Shown piece by piece: positions 4,834-12,665 of a DNA stretch of 13,716 bases. The stretch is from Clostridia bacterium (GTDB lineage Bacteria > Bacillota_A > Clostridia > Christensenellales > UBA1242): positions 1-13,716 of the forward strand of contig JAFTUZ010000106.1 of the NCBI GenBank assembly GCA_017466005.1, read 5' to 3'. Made by a program: the position numbers and the translations under genes. Position 1 is the stretch's first letter. Each line of letters opens with the position of its first letter. The notes beneath the pieces were generated by a model. It was not told where the DNA came from. It worked only from the letters and a program-made list of their open reading frames with translations, and ran no database searches.

Positions 4834-7085
4834 TGGAAATATTAGCGCCAGCGGGTGATGATAAAAGTTTTTTTGCCGCTATAAACAATGGGGCAAATGC
4901 AATATATTTAGGTTTGGGTGATTTTAATGCACGTAGCAAAAGCACCTTTTTTACTACCGGAAACATTGCAGAATATGTAAAAAAAGCACATCTTTTTGGT
5001 GTGAGAATTTATTTAACGGTAAATACTTTGCTTAGAAATGCGGAAATAGAAAAGTTCATTAATTTTATAGAATTGTGCGTAAAAGCAAATATAGATGCTT
5101 ATATTGTGCAAGATTTTGGTATTGCAAAGTTATTAAAAGAAAAGTTTGAAGGAATAGAATTGCATGCAAGTACGCAAATGGGTATTCATAACAAAGACGG
5201 AGCATTAATGGCAAAACGTATGGGTTTTAAGCGTGTGGTGTTGTCTAGAGAAACAAAACTTGAAGATATTATAGAAATTAAAAAAACTGGTATAGAAGTA
5301 GAATATTTTGTGCAAGGTGCACTTTGTGTTGCTTTTAGTGGAAACTGTTATTTTAGTGCAATGCTTCATAATAAAAGTGGTAATAGGGGGAGTTGCTTGC
5401 AATTGTGTAGGCTTCCTTATGTTGCTAAAACTGATGATAAAATAGTAGATAGTAGTTATTTACTTTCTGCAAGGGATTTGTGCTTGATAGAAAACTTACA
5501 GATTTTAAAAGATGCTGGTGTAGATAGTTTGAAAATAGAAGGTAGATTAAGACGACCTGGCTATGTTGCTCAAAGTGTTAGCCAATATAGAAATGCTGTG
5601 GATAATTTGGGTAAAAAGTTTGATTATGATAAAATAAAAACCGCACTAAAAAAAGCATTTAGCAGAGGGGATTTTAACGAACAAGCGTACTTAAATGCTG
5701 GTGTGCCTGATGATGTTATATTTACAAAAGTGCAAAATCATTTAGGTGTTGAAATTGGTAGAGTAGTAAAAGTAGAACTATTTAAAAAATTGGAAAACAG
5801 AAAATTATATAGAGTGTTAATTAAATCTAATCATAAAATTGCTGCCAGTGATGGATTGAAGTTTTTAGATGAAAATGACAAAGAGATTGAAAGTATTGGT
5901 GTTGGTAATGTTACCGAATTAAAACATAATATATATGAAATATTTACAACTGCCGCTATACCAAATGAAGCAAAAGTTTATTTAACACTGGATAGTATTG
6001 CAGAGCAACAACTTTTAGATAAAACTAAAAAATTAGCCTTAAATTTAAATGTTGTTGCAAAAGAAAATATGCCTTTAAAATTAATACTTGAAAGTGGTGA
6101 AATTTGTGTGGAATATACTTCAGATAAAATTTGTGAAAAAGCCAAAAATGCACCACTTACAAAACAGGATTTTATTGCTCAATTTTCAAAGTTGGGAGAT
6201 ACTGATTTTGAACTTAAAAATATAGTGATTGAATGTGATAATATTTTTATGCCAAAATCGGTTTTGAATGAAATTAGAAGAAGTGGAATTAGTAAACTTT
6301 ACGAAAAAATTATTGAAAATTATGAAAAAAACATAAAAATATGCGTAAAAAACGCAATTTTTGAGCAAAAAATGGTCAAAAAACCTAATTTTAACATTTT
6401 TGTAGTTAATGAAGATTTTGATATTTCTAAAATAAAAAATGATGATAATTCGGTATTTGTGTTAAGCCCAACAAAGTATAATAAAAGAGTTATAGAAGAT
6501 TTTAAGGCAAAATTTAGTGCGTTTAAAAACATAAAAATAGGATTAAATTTGCCGGTTGTAGCAAATGGTAAAGACATTAAAATTTTAGACGAAATTGTAA
6601 AGCAAAATACCGATTTAATTTTGGTTGCAAATAATATTTATGGGCTAAAATATGCAAATACAAATTTGGTTATTGCAGGGCAAGAAATGAATATTTTTAA
6701 CCATATATCAGTTAATCATTTAAAAGAGTTGGGGGCTACATATGTTGTTGGTTCTAAAGAAATTGCTTATTCTTCTGGAACTGATAAATTTACATTAAAA
6801 GATTATGTGGAGTTTATGCCAGCATATGGAAAAACTGCTTTTATGTATTTATGTCATTGCCCAATAAAAACAGTTTATAAAAACACTTGTAATGATTGTA
6901 AATTTACTAATTTAAAATATGTAAACTTAAAAAATGAAGAATTTAAAATAGTGCGTCATCAGTTAAGCCAGTGTTATTTTATATTATTAAGTCATAAAGT
7001 TTATGAATTTAAAGATGAAAAATATGGTAATTATTATGAGTTAAATTATTTAACTAATGAAGAACTTGAATCATTTGATTTTTAA
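4830..7085 (+). CDS. Peptidase U32 family protein, RlhA-like (probable rRNA/tRNA hydroxylation enzyme)
   Basis: This 751-residue protein has the U32 TIM-barrel-like domain at 1-280, opening with MEILAPAGD and containing HASTQMGIHN and FVQGALCVAFSGNCYFS. C166, C173, C189 and C193 (LC...NC...SCLQLC) are placed as in members that bind an Fe-S cluster. A DUF3656-like middle region follows (about 280-470, with FSRGDFNEQAYL and VGVEIGRV-type blocks), then FMPKSVLNEIRRSG (473-486). The C-terminal region (about 520-751) ends with cysteines C675, C677, C687 and C690. E. coli RlhA shares this order and hydroxylates C2501 of 23S rRNA; other U32 members (TrhP) act on tRNA U34. The family name 'collagenase-like protease' is probably misleading here. 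The start is ATGATG overlapping the previous stop, with GAAGGA upstream; the second ATG (4833) is an alternative. A terminator follows at 7117. Confidence 0.88.
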   Translation: MMEILAPAGDDKSFFAAINNGANAIYLGLGDFNARSKSTFFTTGNIAEYVKKAHLFGVRIYLTVNTLLRNAEIEKFINFIELCVKANIDAYIVQDFGIAKLLKEKFEGIELHASTQMGIHNKDGALMAKRMGFKRVVLSRETKLEDIIEIKKTGIEVEYFVQGALCVAFSGNCYFSAMLHNKSGNRGSCLQLCRLPYVAKTDDKIVDSSYLLSARDLCLIENLQILKDAGVDSLKIEGRLRRPGYVAQSVSQYRNAVDNLGKKFDYDKIKTALKKAFSRGDFNEQAYLNAGVPDDVIFTKVQNHLGVEIGRVVKVELFKKLENRKLYRVLIKSNHKIAASDGLKFLDENDKEIESIGVGNVTELKHNIYEIFTTAAIPNEAKVYLTLDSIAEQQLLDKTKKLALNLNVVAKENMPLKLILESGEICVEYTSDKICEKAKNAPLTKQDFIAQFSKLGDTDFELKNIVIECDNIFMPKSVLNEIRRSGISKLYEKIIENYEKNIKICVKNAIFEQKMVKKPNFNIFVVNEDFDISKIKNDDNSVFVLSPTKYNKRVIEDFKAKFSAFKNIKIGLNLPVVANGKDIKILDEIVKQNTDLILVANNIYGLKYANTNLVIAGQEMNIFNHISVNHLKELGATYVVGSKEIAYSSGTDKFTLKDYVEFMPAYGKTAFMYLCHCPIKTVYKNTCNDCKFTNLKYVNLKNEEFKIVRHQLSQCYFILLSHKVYEFKDEKYGNYYELNYLTNEELESFDF

Positions 7086-7116
7086 ATCTGGTACTAAAAA
7101 TAATAAATTTTATTAA

Positions 7117-7145
7117 AAAATCAGCATTTTTGCTGGTTTTTTTAT
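7117..7145 (+). terminator. Terminator of the rlmN operon
   Basis: The AAAATCAGCA arm (7117-7126) pairs with TGCTGGTTTT (7131-7140), with one G-U pair, around a TTTT loop and continues into a T-run. It lies 31 bases after the U32 stop and isolates the operon from the hydrogenase genes. Confidence 0.88.
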
Positions 7146-7244
7146 TGTTTTTTATATATTTTTTATGCAATTTAACAAATTTTTACTTTTTTGTAGTATT
7201 GTAAAATTTTAATAATGTATAACTAAAATTTAAAAATATGCTAA

Positions 7245-7281
7245 ATTTATTGGACTATTTTGATAATTAGAATTATAATAA
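7245..7281 (+). promoter_or_regulatory. Promoter of the hydCBA operon
   Basis: ATTTATTGGACT (7245-7256) contains a -35-like TTGGAC (7250-7255). An 18-bp spacer follows, then a perfect TATAAT (7274-7279). Transcription would start near 7286 with a short leader holding GGGGAG before the hydC ATG. The same 12-base upstream block at the same distance from TATAATAA recurs at 11391. No clear Rex-type palindrome is visible nearby. Confidence 0.72.
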
Positions 7282-7320
7282 AAATATTATAAAAGGCAAT
7301 ATTTAAAAAAGGGGAGAAAA

Positions 7321-7755
7321 ATGAGTAATTGTAAAAATTGTAGGCACGGAAAACCAACTATTGTAGAAGCTTTACAACGCCAAATGGATATGGAAGGATT
7401 TATATCTAATGAATCTATTGCAAAAATTGCAAACGAATTAAATACATCAGAAAGTGAAGTTTATGGGGTGGCAACATTCTATTCACAATTTTCCTTTACG
7501 CCAAAAGCAAAATATAATATTTGTTTGTGTACTGGAACAACGTGTTTTGTTTTGGGAGCAGATAAAATACTTGATGAACTAAAAAACATAACTGGAATAA
7601 ATGAAAACGAAACAAGTAAAGATGGTAAATGGAATATAAGCACTGCAAGATGTTTGGGGTGTTGTGGGCTTGCGCCTGTAATGACTATTAACGGAAAAGT
7701 TTATGGAAATTTAAAAGTTTCTGATATAAAACAAATTTTGGAAGAATGTGAGTAG
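7321..7755 (+). CDS. hydC: Hydrogenase subunit HydC (NuoE-like [2Fe-2S] protein)
   Basis: This 144-residue NuoE/24-kDa-type subunit passes electrons between the flavin subunit HydB and the rest of the complex. The N-terminal helical part (about 12-58, with ESEVYGVATFYSQF) is followed by a thioredoxin-like fold. The [2Fe-2S] ligands are C70, C75, C111 and C115 (CTGTTC and CLGCC). It is slightly shorter than usual NuoE proteins, because the N-terminus before VEALQR is cut back. An extra CxxC (C4, C7 in NCKNC) stands at the extreme N-terminus. GGGGAGAAAA precedes the ATG. The gene is first in a three-gene hydrogenase operon, 8 bases before hydB. The protein should be cytosolic, since no membrane helix or signal peptide is seen. 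Confidence 0.93.
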   Translation: MSNCKNCRHGKPTIVEALQRQMDMEGFISNESIAKIANELNTSESEVYGVATFYSQFSFTPKAKYNICLCTGTTCFVLGADKILDELKNITGINENETSKDGKWNISTARCLGCCGLAPVMTINGKVYGNLKVSDIKQILEECE

Positions 7756-7763
7756 GTGAGTGT

Positions 7764-9632
7764 ATGGATATTAAAAAGTTAGAACAAATAAAAAAAGAAA
7801 GATTACCAATAGTTAATTTTAGGCGTAATTTAGACGAAAAAGAAGTTGATAACTGTAAATACGAAGTTATGGTTTGTGGTTCTACTGGTTGCAGAGCATC
7901 TGGAAGTGTAAGTGTTTATGATTTATTTATGCAAAAAATAAAAGAAAAAGGGCTTGGTGATATAAAAATAAATCATGCTGGGTGCTTTGGTTTATGTGCT
8001 ATGGGGCCTATTGTGATTGTTTATCCGGAAGCAATTTTTTACACAAAAGTAAAAGAAGAAGATGTTGATAAAATTATAGAGCAACATTTAATTAATAATA
8101 AACCAGTTGAAGAACTTATTTTTAAAGATGATAATGGTGAATTTTGTTATGATAAAAACAGTGTGCCATTTTATAAGCAACAACATTTTATTGCAAGAAT
8201 GAATAGCGAATATATTAATCCAGAATGTATAGAAGATTATATTGCACTAGATGGTTATTTTGCGCTTTATAAAGCAGTAACCGAAATGACTTATCAGGAA
8301 GTTATAGATGTAGTAAAAAAATCTGGTTTGCGTGGAAGAGGTGGTGCTGGTTTTCCAACGGGGACTAAATGGGAATTAACTAGAAAAAGTGAAGATACTT
8401 TAAAATTTGTAATATGTAATGCCGATGAAGGTGACCCAGGCGCATTTATGGATAGAAGTATTATAGAAGCAAACCCACACGCAATAGTAGAAGCTATGGC
8501 GATAGCAGGTTATGCAATAGGTGCAAATTTAGGTATAGTGTATATAAGAGCAGAGTATCCTTTGGCTGGCGAAAGAATAAAAAAAGCTATTGATGATGCA
8601 AAAAAACTTGGATTACTTGGTAAAAATATTTTTGGTAGCGGTTTTGATTTTGATATTACCATAAAACTTGGGGCGGGTGCTTTTGTTTGTGGGGAAGAAA
8701 CTGCACTAATTCAGTCTTGCCACGGATATAGGGGCGAGCCAATAAGTAAACCACCATATCCAGCAACAAAAGGTTATCACGAAAAACCAACTAATATTAA
8801 TAATGTAGAAACTTTTGCAAATATTCCGCACATAATTTTAAAGGGGGCGGATTGGTATAACAGTATTGGAACAGAAACTAGTAAGGGTACAAAAGTTTTT
8901 GCACTTTCCGGAAAGGTTAAACATACAGGGCTTGTAGAACTTGCAATGGGTACAACCATAAGAGATATAGTTTTTGGTATCGGCGGAGGAATACCAAACA
9001 ACAAACAATTTAAAGCTGTTCAAATGGGTGGGCCTAGTGGTGGTTGTATAACTGCTAAAGATTTAGATACTCCAATAGATTACGAAAATTTAAAAAGTTT
9101 GGGGTCTATGATGGGCTCGGGCGGTATGATTGTTATGGACGAAGATACTTGTATGGTAGATATTGCAAAGTATTTTTTAGAGTTTTCGGTTGATGAATCG
9201 TGCGGGAAATGTACGCCTTGTAGAATAGGGAATAAAAGGCTTTTAGAATTGCTTCAAAAAATTTGTGACGGCAATGGTACTATGGAAGATTTGCAAGAAC
9301 TAGAAGAACTTGCTAATTATATAAAAGATAATTCGCTTTGTGGGCTTGGGCAATGTTCGCCAAACCCAGTGTTATCTACCTTAAGATATTTTAAAGATGA
9401 GTATATTGAACATATAGTTAATAAAAAATGTAGGGCTGGAGTGTGTAAAAACTTGGTAAAATATGAAATTAACAAGCAAAAATGCGTTGGTTGTTCGGCT
9501 TGTGCAAGAAAATGTCCAGTTAATTGCATACACGGAGAAATTAAATCTCCTTACGAAATAGACCAAGAAGTGTGCGTAAAATGTGGTTCTTGTTACGCAA
9601 CTTGTAGATTTGGAGCGGTAGAGAGGAAATAG
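7764..9632 (+). CDS. hydB: Hydrogenase subunit HydB (NuoF-like FMN/NADH subunit with ferredoxin domains)
   Basis: HydB binds NAD(H) and FMN and is where electrons from NADH and ferredoxin meet in trimeric [FeFe]-hydrogenases. Its 622 residues show an N-terminal thioredoxin-like [2Fe-2S] domain (C38, C43, C74, C78). The NuoF core follows, with FMN/NADH motifs GRGGAGFPTG (191-200), ADEGDPGAFMDR (220-231) and GAGAFVCGEETALI (303-316). The N3-type [4Fe-4S] ligands are C480, C483, C486 and C526. A C-terminal 2x[4Fe-4S] ferredoxin uses C574, C577, C580, C584 and C604, C607, C610, C614. This order is that of bifurcating HydB and of NADP-reducing hydrogenase HndC. AGGTGAG precedes the ATG. The gene ends 1 base before hydA. 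Bifurcation is inferred from the family, not proven by sequence. Confidence 0.95.
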   Translation: MDIKKLEQIKKERLPIVNFRRNLDEKEVDNCKYEVMVCGSTGCRASGSVSVYDLFMQKIKEKGLGDIKINHAGCFGLCAMGPIVIVYPEAIFYTKVKEEDVDKIIEQHLINNKPVEELIFKDDNGEFCYDKNSVPFYKQQHFIARMNSEYINPECIEDYIALDGYFALYKAVTEMTYQEVIDVVKKSGLRGRGGAGFPTGTKWELTRKSEDTLKFVICNADEGDPGAFMDRSIIEANPHAIVEAMAIAGYAIGANLGIVYIRAEYPLAGERIKKAIDDAKKLGLLGKNIFGSGFDFDITIKLGAGAFVCGEETALIQSCHGYRGEPISKPPYPATKGYHEKPTNINNVETFANIPHIILKGADWYNSIGTETSKGTKVFALSGKVKHTGLVELAMGTTIRDIVFGIGGGIPNNKQFKAVQMGGPSGGCITAKDLDTPIDYENLKSLGSMMGSGGMIVMDEDTCMVDIAKYFLEFSVDESCGKCTPCRIGNKRLLELLQKICDGNGTMEDLQELEELANYIKDNSLCGLGQCSPNPVLSTLRYFKDEYIEHIVNKKCRAGVCKNLVKYEINKQKCVGCSACARKCPVNCIHGEIKSPYEIDQEVCVKCGSCYATCRFGAVERK

Positions 9633-9633
9633 T

Positions 9634-11313
9634 ATGAATATAACAATTAATGATAAAATATTTGAATGTAAGGCGGGGGAATTGCTGGTAGAAGTGGCAA
9701 GAAGAAATGGCATTTATATACCAACTTTATGTTATTTAAAAGATGTATGTCATAATTCTAATTGCCGAATTTGTATGTGTGAGATTAATGGCAAATTAAT
9801 TCCTGCGTGTTCTTGTAAAGTTACCGAAAATATGGTGGTTTACACCGATAGTGAAAGAGTTAATAAAAGTAGATATAAAACTTTACAGTTAATACTATCA
9901 AATCACCATAAATATTGTGAATATTGTGGAAAACAAAATACTTGTACTTTAAAAATGTTGTTTGAAAAATATGATGTAAAGCCATTAAATGGTGCTTATA
10001 AGAAAAAAGAATATAAGGTAGATGAATCTTCTCCTTGTATTATAAGAAATAACAATAAATGTGTTTTGTGTGGCAGATGTATGAGTGTTTGCTCAAAAGT
10101 TCAAAGTGTTCATGCTTTATGTAAACAGCAACGCGGATTTAATACGTTTATGGGCTGTGCATATAACAACAATATGATAGATAGCCCTTGTATTGGTTGT
10201 GGTCAGTGTACTTTAGTTTGCCCAACAGGTGCTTTGCTAGAAAACACCGAAGTAAACAGGGTGAAAATAGCACTTGAAGATAAAAGCAAGTATGTAACTT
10301 GTCAGGTTGCGCCTTCGGTGCGTGTTGCTTTGGCGGAAGAGTTTGGCGAGCCTATTGGAACTTTTGATGAAGGTAGATTGGTTACAGCACTTAAAAAATT
10401 GGGCTTTAAAAAAGTTTTTGATGTTAATATGGCTGCCGATTTTACAATTTATGAAGAAGCCAACGAATTGTTAGAGCGAATTAATCAAAATAAAAATTTG
10501 CCACAATTTAGTTCGTGTTGTCCAGGTTGGTTTCAGTTTTTAGAAAAAAATTATCCAGAATTTAAAGATAATTTATCTACTTGTAAAAGCCCAACCGAAA
10601 TGCTGGGGGCATTGGTTAAAAATTATTATTCTAAACAAAATAATATAAATCCAGATGATATGGTTGTGGTGGACATAATGCCTTGTACTGCAAAAAAACA
10701 CGAAAAAGAACGTGCAAAAGATGTTGATAATGCGTTAACTACCAGAGAATTGGCAAAAATGATTAAAGATGCAAACATAGATTATTTAAATTTAGAGCCA
10801 AGCAGTTTTGATACACCGCTTAGCGAATATAGTTCGGCAGGGCTTATATTTGGTGTTTCTGGTGGTGTTACCGAAGCGGCATTAAGATTTGCTTGTGAAA
10901 AAATTACTGGAAGTTATGAAAGAGTAGATTTTGAAGAAGTAAGAAATGGCGAAGGCATAAAAGAAGTAGATGTAAAATGTGGCGATGTAGTGCTTAAACT
11001 TTGCGTAGTTTCGGGGCTTAATAATGCACGTGTTGTTTTAGAAAGTATAAAAAGTGGAGAAAAATTCTATCATTTTGTAGAGGTTATGGCTTGCCCTGGT
11101 GGGTGTATAAATGGTGGCGGACAGCCTTTTGTTGACTATGATAAAATATCTGTTGAAAAAGTAAGAAGTTTAAGAGCAAAAGCAATAATTGATGCCGATA
11201 AGGGGGCAACTTTACGAGTAAGTTCTCAAAATAAATTTTTACAAGAATTGTATGCAAGTTATTTAAAAGATAGAAAATTGGCACATAAATTGTTTCATTG
11301 GAAGCATGATTAG
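9634..11313 (+). CDS. hydA: [FeFe]-hydrogenase catalytic subunit HydA
   Basis: HydA interconverts protons and H2 at the H-cluster. The 559 residues contain an N-terminal [2Fe-2S] ferredoxin-like domain (C33, C44, C47, and C59 or C61). A His-Cys [4Fe-4S] site follows (H91-x3-C95-x2-C98-x5-C104), then two [4Fe-4S] clusters (C143, C146, C149, C153; C186, C189, C192, C196). The three H-cluster signatures are SSCCPGW (C296 ligand, C295 proton relay), MPCTAKKHE (C351) and MACPGGCINGGGQP (C487, C491). A short small-subunit-like tail ends the protein. It lacks the extra C-terminal [2Fe-2S] domain of some bifurcating HydA proteins. No Tat signal is present, so it is cytosolic. AGAGGAAA inside the end of hydB serves as ribosome binding site, and translation is probably coupled. 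HydE, HydF and HydG maturases must be encoded elsewhere. Confidence 0.97.
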   Translation: MNITINDKIFECKAGELLVEVARRNGIYIPTLCYLKDVCHNSNCRICMCEINGKLIPACSCKVTENMVVYTDSERVNKSRYKTLQLILSNHHKYCEYCGKQNTCTLKMLFEKYDVKPLNGAYKKKEYKVDESSPCIIRNNNKCVLCGRCMSVCSKVQSVHALCKQQRGFNTFMGCAYNNNMIDSPCIGCGQCTLVCPTGALLENTEVNRVKIALEDKSKYVTCQVAPSVRVALAEEFGEPIGTFDEGRLVTALKKLGFKKVFDVNMAADFTIYEEANELLERINQNKNLPQFSSCCPGWFQFLEKNYPEFKDNLSTCKSPTEMLGALVKNYYSKQNNINPDDMVVVDIMPCTAKKHEKERAKDVDNALTTRELAKMIKDANIDYLNLEPSSFDTPLSEYSSAGLIFGVSGGVTEAALRFACEKITGSYERVDFEEVRNGEGIKEVDVKCGDVVLKLCVVSGLNNARVVLESIKSGEKFYHFVEVMACPGGCINGGGQPFVDYDKISVEKVRSLRAKAIIDADKGATLRVSSQNKFLQELYASYLKDRKLAHKLFHWKHD

Positions 11314-11321
11314 ATAAATAT

Positions 11322-11367
11322 AAAAAGCACATAAAAGTTTAGAAAATGCAATTTTATGTGTTTTTTT
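11322..11367 (+). terminator. Terminator of the hydCBA operon
   Basis: CACATAAAA (11328-11336) pairs with TTTTATGTG (11352-11360) across a 15-base loop, followed by seven T residues. An AAAAA run upstream extends the stem after a one-base bulge. It begins about 10 bases after the hydA stop. Confidence 0.82.
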
Positions 11368-11390
11368 ATTATTTTTTAAAAATTTAGTTT

Positions 11391-11436
11391 ATTTATTGGA
11401 CTTTTTTTTCAATAAAAACTATAATAAGGGTATAAT
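11391..11436 (+). promoter_or_regulatory. Promoter of the YhhN-GGCT-phosphatase operon
   Basis: ATTTATTGGACT (11391-11402) contains TTGGAC (11396-11401), with an 18-bp spacer to TATAAT (11420-11425). A second TATAATAA follows at 11431. The 12-base block and its 29-base distance to TATAAT are the same as at the hydrogenase promoter. Transcription would start about 20 bases before the ATG at 11454. Confidence 0.72.
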
Positions 11437-11453
11437 AAACTGGGAGGTTGTTT

Positions 11454-12167
11454 ATGGATATTCCAATTTTTTGGGCTGTATTTGCTGTTGCAGTTATTTT
11501 TGCAGGGCTATTTACAGCAATTCACACCATAAAAATGCCAGTAACAGGTTTTATGTTAAAAGGGCTTTCTACAGTGGCTGTTATTGCTATGGCATTGGTT
11601 GGTGCATTTACTAGCGGTATTTTACAAACACCAACAGGTGTTGTAATTATAGTTGGTCTTGTATTCTGTATGTTAGGTGATATTGCTTTAGCATTACACG
11701 AATTTGGTCTTTCAGACCCAGAAAGAAAAGATAATATAATTCAATCGGGTATGACATCGTTTGCTTGTGCTCATACAGCATTTAGTGTAGCGTTGTTTAT
11801 ACTTATTGGTCACAACGCATTAGGTATTTTAATGCCAATGTTATTTGGTTTGGTGGTTGCTGTTTGTGTTTACTTTATGGAAAAACCACTTAAACTTACT
11901 TATGGAAAATGTAAGGCTCCAGCGGCAATTTACGCATTTTTCCTTGCAATGTCTTTAGGGGCAAGCTTTGCTTTATGTATTGTAAGCGGTTGGGCAATTT
12001 CTGCAATTTTACTTTTCGCAGGATTCTTTGTGTTCTTTGCTTCAGACCTTATACTTTCAAAAGCATACTTCGGACAAGAAGAAAATAGAAAACTTTACTA
12101 CTTTATATATGCGCTTTACTATGCTGCAATAATTTTAATTGGTACTTCTTTATTCTTCTTTGCTTAA
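11454..12167 (+). CDS. YhhN/TMEM86-family integral membrane protein
   Basis: This 237-residue protein is almost wholly hydrophobic, with about eight membrane helices. The YhhN/TMEM86 (lysoplasmalogenase-like) family is suggested by GDIALALHEFG (75-85), the FACAHTAF segment (103-110), FFASDLILSKAYFG (194-207) and the closing YALYYAAIILIG. The acidic D76 and D198 correspond to the family's conserved membrane aspartates. Eukaryotic TMEM86B cleaves the vinyl-ether bond of lysoplasmalogen; many anaerobic Clostridia make plasmalogens, but whether this bacterial protein does so is not shown. The ATG at 11454 is preferred over an earlier TTG (11448), because GGGAGG (11442-11447) is spaced correctly only for it. 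It is first in a three-gene unit with its own promoter. Confidence 0.75.
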   Translation: MDIPIFWAVFAVAVIFAGLFTAIHTIKMPVTGFMLKGLSTVAVIAMALVGAFTSGILQTPTGVVIIVGLVFCMLGDIALALHEFGLSDPERKDNIIQSGMTSFACAHTAFSVALFILIGHNALGILMPMLFGLVVAVCVYFMEKPLKLTYGKCKAPAAIYAFFLAMSLGASFALCIVSGWAISAILLFAGFFVFFASDLILSKAYFGQEENRKLYYFIYALYYAAIILIGTSLFFFA

Positions 12168-12197
12168 TGATAAAATTTAAAATAAAAAGGTGTTTTT

Positions 12198-12665
12198 ATG
12201 CCAAGACAAGATAAACCAGAAAAAATTGTGATGTTTGCTTATGGAACAAACATTTCTCAAGAACAAATGTTAAACCATTGTGAAAATGCTGTGCTTTTAG
12301 GTTACGGTACTTTGCCTAATTATCAGTTAAAATTCCAAGGTTTTAGAAAGCATGCTATTGCTAATTTGGAAAAAAAGCGTGGTGCAGAAATTCCTGTGGC
12401 TGTTTATGAATTAGAGCCAGAGGGTAGGTTTACTATTGATAACTATGAAAAATTTCCATACAACTACGCTAAAAAGAAAGTTGTTGCTATGCTTAACGGA
12501 GAAAAGAAAAAAGGCTTTATTTATATATTAAAGAAAAAGCTTGAACCTGGTGTGCCAAGCGAAGCATATATGAATGCATTAAGGGCTGCATATTGGGAAG
12601 CCGATATGGACCAAATATATATAGATAATGCTTTAAAAGAAGTGGAAGATAATAATGGCAAATAA
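12198..12665 (+). CDS. Gamma-glutamylcyclotransferase-fold (AIG2-like/GGCT) protein
   Basis: This 155-residue protein has the GGCT-like beta-barrel. The family's glycine-rich entry motif YGSN appears as FAYGTN (13-18). VAVYELEPEG (68-77) and IDNYEKFPYNY (80-90) follow, with E84 in the place of the catalytic general acid/base. A C-terminal PSEAYMNALRAAYWEA segment is typical of bacterial members. The fold releases 5-oxoproline from gamma-glutamyl amines or peptides in characterised members, but the substrate here is unknown. AAAAAGGTG precedes the ATG, 30 bases after the YhhN gene with no terminator between. Its last 11 bases overlap the start of the next gene, so translation is probably coupled. 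The Thr in YGTN is a mild deviation that leaves the motif recognisable. Confidence 0.86.
   Translation: MPRQDKPEKIVMFAYGTNISQEQMLNHCENAVLLGYGTLPNYQLKFQGFRKHAIANLEKKRGAEIPVAVYELEPEGRFTIDNYEKFPYNYAKKKVVAMLNGEKKKGFIYILKKKLEPGVPSEAYMNALRAAYWEADMDQIYIDNALKEVEDNNGK

Noticed and set aside
7160..7220. Possible redox-regulator Rex site upstream of hydC (TTTAACAA; TTGTAAAATTTTAATAA)
   Set aside because: The matches to TTGTTAA-N4-TTAACAA are partial and such AT-rich near-palindromes are common here, so no site is called.
9317..9713. Minus-strand open frames opposite the ends of hydB and hydA
   Set aside because: They are antisense to ferredoxin-domain coding sequence with all cysteine motifs on the plus strand, and no initiation signals are seen.
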